Below, piece after piece: positions 1 to 8,573 of a DNA stretch of 52,292 nucleotides. The DNA is taken from assembly GCA_903907865.1 (NCBI GenBank), contig CAIVPR010000046.1:1-52292 (forward strand), written 5' to 3'. The position numbers and the translations under genes were made by a program. The notes under the pieces were generated by a model, which did no database searches, was not told where the DNA came from, and saw nothing but the letters and a program-made list of their open reading frames with translations. Source of the stretch: an uncultured Acidobacteriia bacterium (lineage in GTDB: Bacteria > Acidobacteriota > Terriglobia > Bryobacterales > Bryobacteraceae). The stretch's first letter is position 1. Each line of letters opens with the position of its first letter.

Positions 1-138
1 ACTTCTCACCGCCACCCAGACCTGCCGCATCCAAGGCCGCAATCCTCTCGACTACCTCAAACAGGCTGTCCACTCACACCGCGCGGGCCTTCCCGCACCT
101 TCGCTCCTACCCGCCAAACCACGGGCCTGAACTGTTAC
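1..138 (+). mobile_element. right end of an IS66-family insertion sequence
   Basis: The first 138 bases hold the 3' end of an IS66-type transposase gene, then eight bases ending in GTTAC. IS66-family elements typically have terminal repeats beginning GTAA, so the element most likely ends at 138. From 139 onward the minus strand reads as a coherent histidine kinase, so the junction is sharp. The expected 8-bp target duplication would be CTGCATCT at 139-146; its other copy lies outside the window. Confidence 0.75.
2..130 (+). CDS. IS66-family transposase, C-terminal fragment
   Basis: An open frame entering from the left edge encodes 42 residues and stops with TGA at 128-130. It contains TCRIQGRNPLDYL and then AHRxGxPAPSLLP-like residues (HSHRAGLPAPSLLP), which is the characteristic C-terminal tail of IS66 (TnpC) transposases. 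The catalytic DDE region lies off the window. The fragment is only partial because the window starts here; nothing suggests the transposase itself is broken. It lies tail to tail with the kinase it interrupts. Confidence 0.8.
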   Translation, partial: LLTATQTCRIQGRNPLDYLKQAVHSHRAGLPAPSLLPAKPRA

Positions 139-2007
139 CTGCATCTTCTGTAGGATCAGGGCGCAGTAGCCGTTGATGACAGTCAGCAGGTTGTTGAAGT
201 CGTGGGCTATGCCTCCCGCCAGCCGCCCGATCCCCTCCATCTTTTGCGACTGCGAGTACTGCTCCTGCAGGATGCGGTACTCGGTGATGTCGCGGGCGCT
301 GCCGATAGTCGCCACCACCCTTTTGTTCTCGTCGTAGACAATGGCGGTGGTGAGGTCCACCAGGATGTCGCGTCCCGACTTGGTGCGGGTCCAGAGTTCG
401 CCGCGCCAGCCTCCCGCCAGCGTCCCGGGCAGGATTCCTCCTGTGGTCTCGGCGGAATTGCGCGGGGAGACCACCGTCAGGACGCTCTGTCCAAGGAGTT
501 CCGCCTCGGAGTACCCGTATGTTGTGACAAAAGCCTCGTTCACGTACACAATCCGGCCCTCGGCACTGCCAATGGTGATACATTCCTTCGCGCTGTGGAG
601 CGCCCGCGCGAGCAATTGAACTCGGCGTTCCAGCGCACGCGACGCGGTCACATCCTGCAGGGTGAATTGAACCAACAGCTTGCCATTGCTGCGGAAGCCG
701 ATCACGTGGATTTCGCCGTCCCAAACGGTACCGTCGGGGCGTTGGTGGCGCCAATCGAAGATCATTTCCTTTGCGGTGCCAGCCCGCGCCATCTGCGTTG
801 CGGCAAGAACCGTCGACGGCGTCCCGTCAGCTTGCGCCGGGGTTGAGACTACGGCGATGCTCTTCCCCTTGAGTTCGTCCCGGGATGACCAGCCGTACAA
901 TTGCACGGCTGCCGGATTGCAGTCGACAAAGGTCCAGCCTTCGGGGTCCACCACTCCTTGTGCAATGTGGGAGCGTTCAAAGACGCGGTGACGCACGGAC
1001 TCCGATGTCTTCAAATCGCGGTAAAGCCGGTGGGCCCGCAGCCACGCCGCGAACAGGATGAGCGCGAAGGTCGCCAGGACTCCCGAGATCTCCCGTACGC
1101 GCAGTGCCATCTCCTGGGTCAGTGTTAGAGACCCGTAGGATTCGAACGGAGGAACCCGTAAATCCTCCATCAATTGCTGGACGGGAGCATAGCTTTGGGG
1201 AATCGAAAACCCTGCCGAGTTGACAGCCCGTGCAATCTCGCTGTCAGGCGCAATGGTCAGCAGGGCCACCACCAAGCGCGATGCCAGATCCGGGTCCACG
1301 TTGGCCATCGCAGCCAACGCGGTTTCGGGGTAGGGGCGGGTACTGACTGGGTAGCCACCGACCGTCGCCACTCCGCTTGGTCCGGGCAGAACCCGGAAAC
1401 CGTCGGGACACGAGTCATGCACCCTGCCCAGTGCGGGTCCCGACAGCACTCCGACATCCACCTTGCCTGCGCAGACCTGCTCGGCGATGCCTTGGTATGA
1501 GAAGAGGAATTGGAGGCTGGCGAAGTCCTTCTTTTCATCCAGGCCGACGTGCCTCATTTCATGCAGAGGTGCCAGCCAGCCGCCCACAGCCAGCGGCGAC
1601 AGCGCCAGGACGCGCTTTCCCTTCACATCTCGGAGTGCACGGATATCCGTACGGGACTTGCGCACGAAAACGGCACCGCCAGCCAAGGGAGAGCCGCGCC
1701 CTGCTCCGTTGCCATCCGGCGAGGGCTGCAGTTGCGTCGCAACCGGCCTTGCGCCCAGCCGTACGTTCAACTCAACCATCGCCGACGCGCTGCAGAAGGC
1801 GAACTCGATACGCCCCTGTTCCGCGGCCCGGATCAACTCTTCGATGGAGGCCATCCGGACGATCTCGAACCGGTTGCCCGGAATGCCAGTTTCCAGATAA
1901 CGCGTGAACGGTAGGAAAAGGGCCGAGACTTCTCTCTGGGACTCCCCGCTGACCAAGCCGATCCGAACTGCCGACGACTGCGCCGCCAGTTGCCCGCTGG
2001 AGAGCAA
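139..2007 (-). pseudogene. sensor histidine kinase with PhnD-like sensor and two PAS domains, truncated by IS66
   Basis: Counting from the TTG at 2007, residues 12-280 resemble a periplasmic phosphonate-binding-like (PhnD-type) sensor. A membrane segment lies at about 307-323, PAS domains at about 335-460 and 465-580, then a HisKA H-box (GGIAHDFNNLL) with the phospho-acceptor His602. Host sequence stops after about residue 622, where the IS66 end begins. The frame then runs 29 meaningless codons into the IS to a stop at 52. The HATPase domain is absent, so no kinase activity is expected. A CTG at 2043 in the same frame would add a complete signal peptide (KSKYALSILAALL...LAAQ) and may be the true start, since the frame is open back to a TAA and holds no ATG, GTG or TTG there. 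TATAAT at 2067-2072 fits a promoter for that start. Confidence 0.8.
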
Positions 2008-2066
2008 CGCCGCGAGGATCGAGAGCGCGTACTTGGATTTCAGGCTCAGAAAGCCACCAAGATTGA

Positions 2067-2072
2067 ATTATA
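2067..2072 (-). promoter_or_regulatory. candidate -10 box for the truncated kinase
   Basis: The minus strand reads TATAAT here, 23 bases upstream of the CTG at 2043 that would start a full signal peptide. I see no convincing -35 hexamer at the usual distance, so this is a weak call. Confidence 0.35.
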
Positions 2073-2085
2073 TCGGGCCGGACAA

Positions 2086-3060
2086 CTAAGAAGCCGGGGT
2101 AAACGGCATGGTCAGTGTGCCCCGCATGTAACCCGTCAGCAGGTCGCCGTCCCAGGCACCGCACCAATAGGAGATGTTCCATGGTTCGTCCCCGATGGTC
2201 CCGTTGAGTTGCCGGGCAAGGTCCTCCCCCACATGCCGGATGCCGTTGATGTTGTGCTGCCAGGAGCATTGGAAGGCCAGTTTGCCGATCACGCGCAAGC
2301 CCCATTCTTCGATCTGGAAAATCCGCGAACGCGCTGACTGGATTTTCATCTCCCGCTGCGGATCGTTGCCAGTTTCGAGCCTCCGGATGGAATCCTCGAG
2401 GAAGCGGCGGCGGTCACGGAACCATCGGTACATGTCGTAGGCCCCGACCGCCTCCTGGGCCTCCGTCGAGGTTGCGCTGAAGGCAAACGGCAAACGGCGC
2501 AGGTAGATCTGCGGGTTGGCGATCTTCCAGATTTCGGTGGTGGGGAAGCAGCCGTCCCCCGGACCGATTTCCGCAGTCCCGTCGGGATATCGTTGGTGGT
2601 AGAGGACGGCGTCCGCAGGATCGAGGAAGTCCAACGCCCGGACCGAATCGCCGATCCGGAAGTCGAACGGGTCGACGGCGAAGGCCATGGTGTCGTCGGA
2701 GCCGACGATGTTGTTGCGGCTCTGGAAAGTCGGACCGGCAAACGAGGAACTACGCCCGGTCAGATTGACCGGCTGGCCGCGCAGCGCCTCGCCGGGAGCA
2801 TAAGGTTTGCCGTCGAAACTGACGCCCGAGACCTTGACTCCCGGATCGATCCCGTTCGCCAAGGCGGGCTCGCGCAGCCACTTAGCCTTTTGCTCCTTGG
2901 TTACTTGCAGGCGCAGGATCTGGTCCAGATCGTCTTCCCCCGCCACGGCCATGGTGTAGCCGCTGGTGCCGCGGCGTTCGTTGGTGGGGTCGGGGTCGGT
3001 CGCGAGGCGACACATGAAGTAGCCTTCGAAGTTGATGGCGAGAAGTTTGGTGGCGCTCAT
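2086..3060 (-). CDS. conserved protein of unknown function, partner of VioB-like ferritin protein
   Basis: A 324-residue soluble protein with no signal peptide or membrane segment. I do not recognise its family. The N-terminus (ATKLLAINFEGYFMCRLATD) reads like a beta-rich core. The C-terminal third is rich in Trp and ends with an NINGIRHVGEDLARQ / WCGAWDGDL stretch. The ATG has a strong ribosome binding site (AAGGAG, eight bases upstream). It follows the ferritin-like gene after only 26 bases, so the two are almost surely cotranscribed and probably work together. VioB carries its ferritin-like domain behind a long N-terminal region, and this protein might be a split-off analogue of that region; that is a guess. 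No enzyme motif is visible. Confidence 0.75.
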   Translation of the reverse strand: MSATKLLAINFEGYFMCRLATDPDPTNERRGTSGYTMAVAGEDDLDQILRLQVTKEQKAKWLREPALANGIDPGVKVSGVSFDGKPYAPGEALRGQPVNLTGRSSSFAGPTFQSRNNIVGSDDTMAFAVDPFDFRIGDSVRALDFLDPADAVLYHQRYPDGTAEIGPGDGCFPTTEIWKIANPQIYLRRLPFAFSATSTEAQEAVGAYDMYRWFRDRRRFLEDSIRRLETGNDPQREMKIQSARSRIFQIEEWGLRVIGKLAFQCSWQHNINGIRHVGEDLARQLNGTIGDEPWNISYWCGAWDGDLLTGYMRGTLTMPFTPAS

Positions 3061-3086
3061 GGTGGTTCTCCTTCCGTGTCCGGTCC

Positions 3087-4577
3087 CTAGAATTGGCTGA
3101 ACTTGCCCTGTTGGTAGACGAGCTTTAGGTTGTTCGTCATGCGGTAGGCATTTTGGTGCAGGAACTCGAGCTCTTGGCGGACGCGTTCGCGGCAGACCTC
3201 GTCCTCGATCTCATTGACGCGCCCAACCAATGCCAGCACGTCCTCAGTGAGGTGCTCGAACCGGTCGACGAAGGTGTCGATGTTCGTCAACTCCGGTCCG
3301 TTTCCCGCCTGGTGGCTCTCGAGGAGAGCCTTCACGTCGGCGGGGATGTCGAACGCCGGGCCTGTGCGCTCGTTAGCCCGGCCTGTCGGGAGCATGGTCA
3401 GGATCTCGCCCTGCTTGCGGATCACCATGGTCATCATGGGGGCGAAGACGCATTCGAACAGCGCCTCGCTAAAGTGCGGATAGACGTCTTGCGCGGACCC
3501 GGTGGTCACGTAGTGGTCGTACACCGCGGTCAGCACCATCAGCATGGTGCCGTAGCTGTAGGCGCTTACTTTCAGCATGTCGCGGGTGAACTCGTTGGGG
3601 ATAGCCTCCGGCCGCGGATTGGCGACGAGGTTCAACGCCGGGTCGAACTTGGGATCCTCGTGCTGCATCCGGTTCAGGTCGCCGCGGATTCGCACGAAGG
3701 TGTCGAAGTGGCTGGTGACCGCGGGATCGCTGAGGTTGCCCTCGCCTTGGTGGAGAATCAGCCGGATTGCCTCCAAGGCCGAACTCCGGTCGGTCACGGG
3801 GATCACATAAATGTCGTACTGGGCGATGACATAGACTTGGTTTCCCGGTTTGGCGAAGAGGATGTCCTCGGGAATCGTGTTGATAGCGTGCTCGGCCGCT
3901 GTATAGAGTTCAACAACGGTGCCGGCGCCCGCTTCTTCGACAGCCTGGAGGGTGTTGGCCTGGGGCACTGCGGCGGGCGGCGAAAAATGCCGGAATGCGC
4001 GACGAGCCGACAACGCCGGGGCCGCGTTCTCGCCCGGCTTCAGGAAGCACCAGCAGGGCTCGTCGGGCTTGTCCCTGACCTTGTCCCAAGGCGGACTCTC
4101 GACGCAACTGAAGGTGTCCATGGTGGACGGGGAAAACCGGTCCAGCGAGAACGCGAACTGCTTCGGCTCCAAGCCCGAGCCCCCATCCGCGTGGACATTG
4201 AGCTGGAACGACTGTAGCGGACGGTTCTGGAAATCGTCCGAATGGATGAAGTATGCCGGGGCGCCGATGGCCGAAAAGATGCCGTTAACCAGCGCCAAAT
4301 GCTCCATCTCCTGACGGGCGACCATGAAGATCTGGCTGGCCCAGCGGCGCACGACCTCAACTTGGGCGGCGGTACAGGCCTCGTCCGGATACCTCTTCAG
4401 CGACAGTGCCGCGTAGAGGTACATGCACATAAGGTAGTGCTCCAGTTCGGCACCGTCCTTCAGGGCTTCTACCAGGTGCTTGCGGCAAATGATACTCTTC
4501 GCGGTGCAGCGCTCCTGGTCTGTGCGGTGTTCGCAATTCAGCCAGCCGGCACGGGTGGTGGGCGGGGTGGTGGACAT
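3087..4577 (-). CDS. VioB-like ferritin-fold protein (iminophenyl-pyruvate dimer synthase-like domain)
   Basis: The protein is 496 residues from the chosen ATG. Residues about 30-130 match the ferritin-like domain found in VioB/RebD-type enzymes: LVEALKDGAELEHYLMCMYLYAALSL on helix 1 and ARQEMEHLALVN on a following helix, giving the E...ExxH pattern expected for a di-iron or heme-like site. The C-terminal part is helical. In violacein and indolocarbazole pathways this family couples two amino-acid-derived imines, but no VioA, VioC, VioD or VioE homologue is visible here, so the substrate is unknown. The start at 4577 is preferred over 4613 because it has GGAG eight bases upstream and because 4613 lies at or before the predicted transcription start. 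First gene of a two-gene unit. Confidence 0.75.
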   Translation of the reverse strand: MSTTPPTTRAGWLNCEHRTDQERCTAKSIICRKHLVEALKDGAELEHYLMCMYLYAALSLKRYPDEACTAAQVEVVRRWASQIFMVARQEMEHLALVNGIFSAIGAPAYFIHSDDFQNRPLQSFQLNVHADGGSGLEPKQFAFSLDRFSPSTMDTFSCVESPPWDKVRDKPDEPCWCFLKPGENAAPALSARRAFRHFSPPAAVPQANTLQAVEEAGAGTVVELYTAAEHAINTIPEDILFAKPGNQVYVIAQYDIYVIPVTDRSSALEAIRLILHQGEGNLSDPAVTSHFDTFVRIRGDLNRMQHEDPKFDPALNLVANPRPEAIPNEFTRDMLKVSAYSYGTMLMVLTAVYDHYVTTGSAQDVYPHFSEALFECVFAPMMTMVIRKQGEILTMLPTGRANERTGPAFDIPADVKALLESHQAGNGPELTNIDTFVDRFEHLTEDVLALVGRVNEIEDEVCRERVRQELEFLHQNAYRMTNNLKLVYQQGKFSQF

Positions 4578-4615
4578 GGTCGGGACTCCGTGGAGATTGT
4601 TTCGGACGCCCAACC

Positions 4616-4644
4616 AGCATACCCGAAATTGTGAAATTTGTGAA
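4616..4644 (-). promoter_or_regulatory. sigma70-like promoter of the ferritin-like operon
   Basis: On the minus strand TTCACA (4644-4639) is followed by a 17-base spacer and TATGCT (4621-4616). The predicted transcription start near 4609 leaves a leader of about 30 bases before the ATG at 4577. The surrounding 50 bases are visibly AT-richer than the flanking genes. Confidence 0.5.
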
Positions 4645-4671
4645 TAGCGGATTCTCCGGATTTCCGCTCGT

Positions 4672-6450
4672 TTACCGCCCGGTCTCCTTCACGGTAAGGG
4701 ACCGGAAATCCAGCTCGCGGCGCAGCTCGCCGTACTTCATGGTCAACTTTTCGGAATCGACAGCCGCTTCCAGGAACGGCCCTCCGAAGAGCGGCCAGTT
4801 TGCATAGTCGACGTGCTTGCCGTCCACCGAGGGCACTTCGCCGTACTCAAACTCAAGCACGCGCCCCCGCAGCGACCGGAAGCGCACACGGGGCGTCGGC
4901 TCGACCTTGGTTTCCAAGGGCAGCGCCAGAATCGCCCGCCCGAAAGCCGCCAGGTCCGGGTATTCCGACTGCGCCGCCACCTGCACTACCACGCCGTTGG
5001 TCGGATAGGGGCTGAAGAGCCGCCGCCCGCCGCCCGCGATCGGCTTCCATTCGTAGGGGCGGAGAGGCTTGCAGGCGATGTACGTGCTGTCGCCGGCCTT
5101 CATGAAGATCCAGCCGGAGGGGTCCTCGCGTGTTTCGCCAAGGTCCTTCGAGAAGAAGCCGTTGATGCCCGGAAACCGCGTGCCCGCCGGGATGTTGTAG
5201 AGCGCAATCACGGTGTCGCGGTCTTGAAAGATCGATTCGTACGGGGATCCGCCGAGGAGCTTGTCGGGCGAATCATAGGTCTTCTTCGACTTGACGACGC
5301 CCTCGATTGCCGGATCCGGATTGAACACGAAGTAGGTCTGCAACTCGTGGATCGACGAAAACGGCTGGACGGTGAAGAAGGTGTTCTGCACCCCGCGCGG
5401 GTCGGGCACGGACCAAGTCACGTCCCAGGAATGCTCTTGGATCGGCTGCAGGATGCCGCCTTGGTCGGAGCCGACCGCGTATTCCTTCCGCACGTAGGTG
5501 GTCTTATATACGGGCCCGTGCAGGTCGTCGTTGAAGCGCCAGCGGTTGCGGGTGCGCTTGCGTTCGAGGTGGGTGTAGGCGTTGGTGCGGTCGGTGCCGA
5601 TCTTCTTCAGGATCTCGGGCGGCTCGAATCCACTGGCAAGGGCGTAGTACAGGACGTAGTTGTCCGGCATCGGCAAGCGGCGGCCGACGCCGAACCACAG
5701 CCAGCCGAAGTCGCTAGAAACGCCCTTCCAACGCTCCACCAATTGGTCCTCGTAGACGCGGGCATGCGCGCCGACGTAGAGGCCCTCCAGGTTTTCCGGC
5801 GCGTAGTCGGCGATCAGATACTCGAGCATCATTTGCGCCCGCTTCTTCATGGCGGGATTCTTGGCCCATGCCGCAAGGTAGGACATTGGGATCAAATAGA
5901 CGCCCATGTAGTGGGGCGAATCGTACTCGCCTTGGCCCCGGGCGGTGGTCAATTTGACCCAGTTTTCGATCCACTGGCGGGCTTCCTCGAGGTTGGCTGC
6001 GGAACTCTTGCCGGTGTACCAGGTTTCCGGGCCGTCATTCGGCCAGTATTGCGACATCAGGTAGAGCGTCGAGTAGTAAAGCAGGAAGTGGTTTTCCGTA
6101 TCGCCCCGGTAGGGCATGTAGGTTTTCCACGCCCGTTTCAGCGCCTGGCGTGCCGACGGCGTCAGCTGGCCTTGGTCCAGATGGGCGATCGCGGTGACCG
6201 GGAACATCCAGAACATGTCGCCCGTGGGACCTGCCGCCAAGAGTTCCTCCAGCCGTCGGGAGCACCATTCCGGGTTCTCGTGCTTCCAAAGTCGAGCCGC
6301 GATCTGACCATATCCGGCGTCACCGGGGCCGGGGTAGTGGGCGTAGGCGTCGATGATCTCCAGCTTCCGTTGGGCGAATTCCGGGGTCTCGGCGACCAGC
6401 GGCACCGACATATATAGGGTTGCAAACGCCAGTCCGAACAGCGTTTTCAT
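4672..6450 (-). CDS. secreted protein, possible alpha/alpha-toroid polysaccharide-active enzyme
   Basis: 592 residues with a clear signal peptide (MKTLFGLAFATLYMSVPLVAE). The N-terminal 300 residues look helical with many aromatic residues (WMFPVTAIAHLDQ, YDSPHYMGVYLIPMSYLAAW, SSDFGWLWFGVG). The second half is beta-rich with repeated aromatic-glycine stretches. This helical-toroid plus beta-sandwich layout recalls polysaccharide lyases and related glycoside-active proteins. I cannot assign a GH or PL family or catalytic residues with certainty, so the function is inferred from shape only. The ATG overlaps the TGA of the upstream BNR-repeat gene (ATGA), implying translational coupling. Confidence 0.6.
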   Translation of the reverse strand: MKTLFGLAFATLYMSVPLVAETPEFAQRKLEIIDAYAHYPGPGDAGYGQIAARLWKHENPEWCSRRLEELLAAGPTGDMFWMFPVTAIAHLDQGQLTPSARQALKRAWKTYMPYRGDTENHFLLYYSTLYLMSQYWPNDGPETWYTGKSSAANLEEARQWIENWVKLTTARGQGEYDSPHYMGVYLIPMSYLAAWAKNPAMKKRAQMMLEYLIADYAPENLEGLYVGAHARVYEDQLVERWKGVSSDFGWLWFGVGRRLPMPDNYVLYYALASGFEPPEILKKIGTDRTNAYTHLERKRTRNRWRFNDDLHGPVYKTTYVRKEYAVGSDQGGILQPIQEHSWDVTWSVPDPRGVQNTFFTVQPFSSIHELQTYFVFNPDPAIEGVVKSKKTYDSPDKLLGGSPYESIFQDRDTVIALYNIPAGTRFPGINGFFSKDLGETREDPSGWIFMKAGDSTYIACKPLRPYEWKPIAGGGRRLFSPYPTNGVVVQVAAQSEYPDLAAFGRAILALPLETKVEPTPRVRFRSLRGRVLEFEYGEVPSVDGKHVDYANWPLFGGPFLEAAVDSEKLTMKYGELRRELDFRSLTVKETGR

Positions 6451-7436
6451 TGCTTGGACCCTCCTTCGGGCACGAATTTGAGGCGTGCGACGGAACTGCC
6501 GTCGAGGCCGCTGTGGGACCAGGTCTTGCCGAGGTCCTCGGAGACGAAGAGCGCTTCCTGATGCACGGCGGCGTAGATACGTCCGGGATGGGCGGGGTCA
6601 AACGCGACCGCCGTGACCTCGGGTGCGGGGAGGCCGCTATTGCGGGATTGCCAGGTTTTCCCGCCGTCCTCGGACAGCGCAACTCCGGGGCCCCATCCGG
6701 CGACCGCGATGCGGGCCGGGTTGGTTGGGTCGAAGGCGACGTCGTAGAGGTTGCGCCCGAGTCCGACGCGGCCGGTGGCCTCGAAGCTCTTGCCGCAATC
6801 GGTGGAGCCGTAGAGGCCGCCCTCGTAGGTGGTCGCGAGCCACTGGCACCCGTCGCGGGGGGATTGCTCAATGCGGGTGATCTGAATCCCGGCGGCCCCC
6901 GCGAGCTTCCACTTCGCGCCACTGTCGGTGCTGCGGAAGATGCCCTCCTCGCCGCCGACGAGGAGCACGCCGGAGTTGACGCGGTCTGCGCGGATGGCCT
7001 CGGTGTATTTGCGGTGGAGTCCGGCGGAAAGTTCGCGCCAAGTGCTGCCGCGGTCGGTGGAAACGCGGATGCCGTGGCTGTGGCCGAAATAGATGGCGCC
7101 TGTGCGTGGGTCGACCGAGACGTCGCGGAGTTCGGTGACGTCGGAGCCGGTCAGCTGAGTCCACTCGGGTGCCTTCCTGGCAACCCGGAACAATCCGTTG
7201 CCTGCGGCTAGGTAGAGGGTGGCGGGGTCGGAGCGGTCATAGTCGAGACCAAAGAGGAAGGGGTGGTTGTAGTTGAGATGCTGCCAGCCGGTGGGCTCGT
7301 GGCGGAAAAGGCCGCTGGGCGGCAGTTTCGCACCAACAACGTATTCCTTGGTGACCGCCATAAGGGCGTAGAGGGTGGGGTCGGCGGCGATGGCGGTTTG
7401 AGCCAGCAGCGCTACGCCGAGGGTGGCGAACTTCAC
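6447..7436 (-). CDS. secreted BNR / Ycf48-type beta-propeller protein
   Basis: From a GTG at 7436 the protein has 329 residues beginning with a signal peptide (KFATLGVALLAQTAIAAD). It then carries repeated sialidase-type Asp-box motifs: STDRGSTWRELS, STDSGAKWKL, STDCGKSFEA, SEDGGKTWQS, SEDLGKTWSH. These define BNR / WD40-like propellers of the photosystem-assembly Ycf48 type, which in Acidobacteria are common exported proteins of unclear role. An in-frame extension to 7535 exists, but it is not signal-peptide-like and lies upstream of a TATAAT box only six bases before the GTG. The TGA overlaps the start of the next gene by four bases, so the two form an operon. Confidence 0.75.
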   Translation of the reverse strand: MKFATLGVALLAQTAIAADPTLYALMAVTKEYVVGAKLPPSGLFRHEPTGWQHLNYNHPFLFGLDYDRSDPATLYLAAGNGLFRVARKAPEWTQLTGSDVTELRDVSVDPRTGAIYFGHSHGIRVSTDRGSTWRELSAGLHRKYTEAIRADRVNSGVLLVGGEEGIFRSTDSGAKWKLAGAAGIQITRIEQSPRDGCQWLATTYEGGLYGSTDCGKSFEATGRVGLGRNLYDVAFDPTNPARIAVAGWGPGVALSEDGGKTWQSRNSGLPAPEVTAVAFDPAHPGRIYAAVHQEALFVSEDLGKTWSHSGLDGSSVARLKFVPEGGSKQ

Positions 7437-7442
7437 GCTCTG

Positions 7443-7448
7443 ATTATA
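7443..7448 (-). promoter_or_regulatory. -10 box abutting the GTG start (possible leaderless gene)
   Basis: TATAAT on the minus strand is followed by six bases and then the GTG at 7436. With usual -10 to start spacing, transcription would begin at or next to the start codon. No Shine-Dalgarno sequence is visible, which fits leaderless translation. Confidence 0.45.
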
Positions 7449-7608
7449 TTGGGGTCGGGAGTGTGTCGGCGGACGAGGGTTCCCGCAAAGGCGACGCTCG
7501 GGCGTTCCCCCGGGGAACCAAAGTGCTCGTGGCAAGGCGGGTTTGCGGTTTGTTGAAAAAATGTGAATCCCGTGTCCGGTATTGCGGCGCGCTTCCGCTT
7601 ACCAGTAC

Positions 7609-8529
7609 ATGAGACACTTCCGGTCCTTGCCCTCATCGCTCCCTTTCCTTCTCGCCGCAGCAGCGCTGCCGTCGGTCGGAGCCACCTTTGACTACCAAAG
7701 CATCTCCGACCCCCTTTACAGCAGCACCCGCCCGTTCGGCATCAACGACAATGGTGTCGTCAGCGGCGACCATGGCGGCGGCTCGATCTTCACCTACTCG
7801 AGCGGCACCTTCACCCAGTATTCGCAGACCGACGGGGCCGCGCTGACCTACGACACGAGGATCAACAACGCGGGCGACCTGGTGGGCACGGATGGCGGCC
7901 TCTACGCCTTCACCCTGATCAACGGCACGGCAACCCGACTCTCGGTACCATCCTTCGGCGGGAACACCATATACGACTCCTTCGGCTCGGGCATCAACAA
8001 CACCGGCACCATCCTCGGCGGCTACATTGGCAGCGACGGCCAATTTGGCTTTGAATTGCAGAACGGGACGTACACGCAGATTCGTTTCCCCGGATCGACG
8101 TCCACGGAACCGCTCGGGATCAACGACAGCAACGATGTTGTCGGAGCCTACTCGCTGGGCAGCGGCGCCGTCCACGGCTTTCTGCTTCACAACGGCGTAT
8201 ACACGACCATCGACGGCCCCGGTTCGGGCGACACCTATGTTTGGGGCATCAACAACGCGGGCCACTATGCAGTCAACCAAAACGGCGGCGGATTCTTCTA
8301 CGACGGTGCCGCATTTACCACCTTGGAGGTGCCCGGCTTTTCCGGCGTCACGGTTCTGGGTATGAACAATCTTGACCAGATCGTAGGAACCTACAACAAC
8401 AACGGTGCCACCGTTGGTTTCATCGCCACATCCGAAACATCCGGGACGCCGGAGCCCGGCACGCTGCTGCTTTCGGTCGGGTGCATGGGGATTTGCCTGC
8501 TGGCGCGGCGCTACAGGCGTTCCGTCTAG
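7609..8529 (+). CDS. PEP-CTERM sorting-domain protein with HAF-type repeats
   Basis: About 306 residues from the ATG at 7609: signal peptide (RHFRSLPSSLPFLLAAAALPSVGA), then about six repeats built on xGINxxGxxxG (FGINDNGVVSG, RINNAGDLVG, SGINNTGTILG, LGINDSNDVVG, WGINNAGHYAV, LGMNNLDQIVG). It ends in a PEP-CTERM signal: GTPEPGTLLL, a short hydrophobic stretch and RRYRR. Proteins of this type are exported, and the PEP tail is processed by exosortase EpsH/XrtA-type enzymes, none of which is in the window. A TTG at 7582 would extend the frame, but the signal peptide fits better from 7609; neither start has a good ribosome binding site. Convergent with the next gene across a shared terminator. 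Confidence 0.8.
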   Translation: MRHFRSLPSSLPFLLAAAALPSVGATFDYQSISDPLYSSTRPFGINDNGVVSGDHGGGSIFTYSSGTFTQYSQTDGAALTYDTRINNAGDLVGTDGGLYAFTLINGTATRLSVPSFGGNTIYDSFGSGINNTGTILGGYIGSDGQFGFELQNGTYTQIRFPGSTSTEPLGINDSNDVVGAYSLGSGAVHGFLLHNGVYTTIDGPGSGDTYVWGINNAGHYAVNQNGGGFFYDGAAFTTLEVPGFSGVTVLGMNNLDQIVGTYNNNGATVGFIATSETSGTPEPGTLLLSVGCMGICLLARRYRRSV

Positions 8530-8535
8530 GGGCTC

Positions 8536-8573
8536 GAGGGGGGTGCCGGGTCGACTCCCCCGGCATCCCCTCT
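8536..8573. terminator. bidirectional hairpin terminator
   Basis: An imperfect stem of about 14 bp (GAGGGGGGTGCCGGG paired with CCCGGCATCCCCTC) lies between the stops of two convergent genes and overlaps the TAG of the minus-strand one. TATTT follows on the plus side and a short A-rich stretch follows on the other. Confidence 0.65.
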
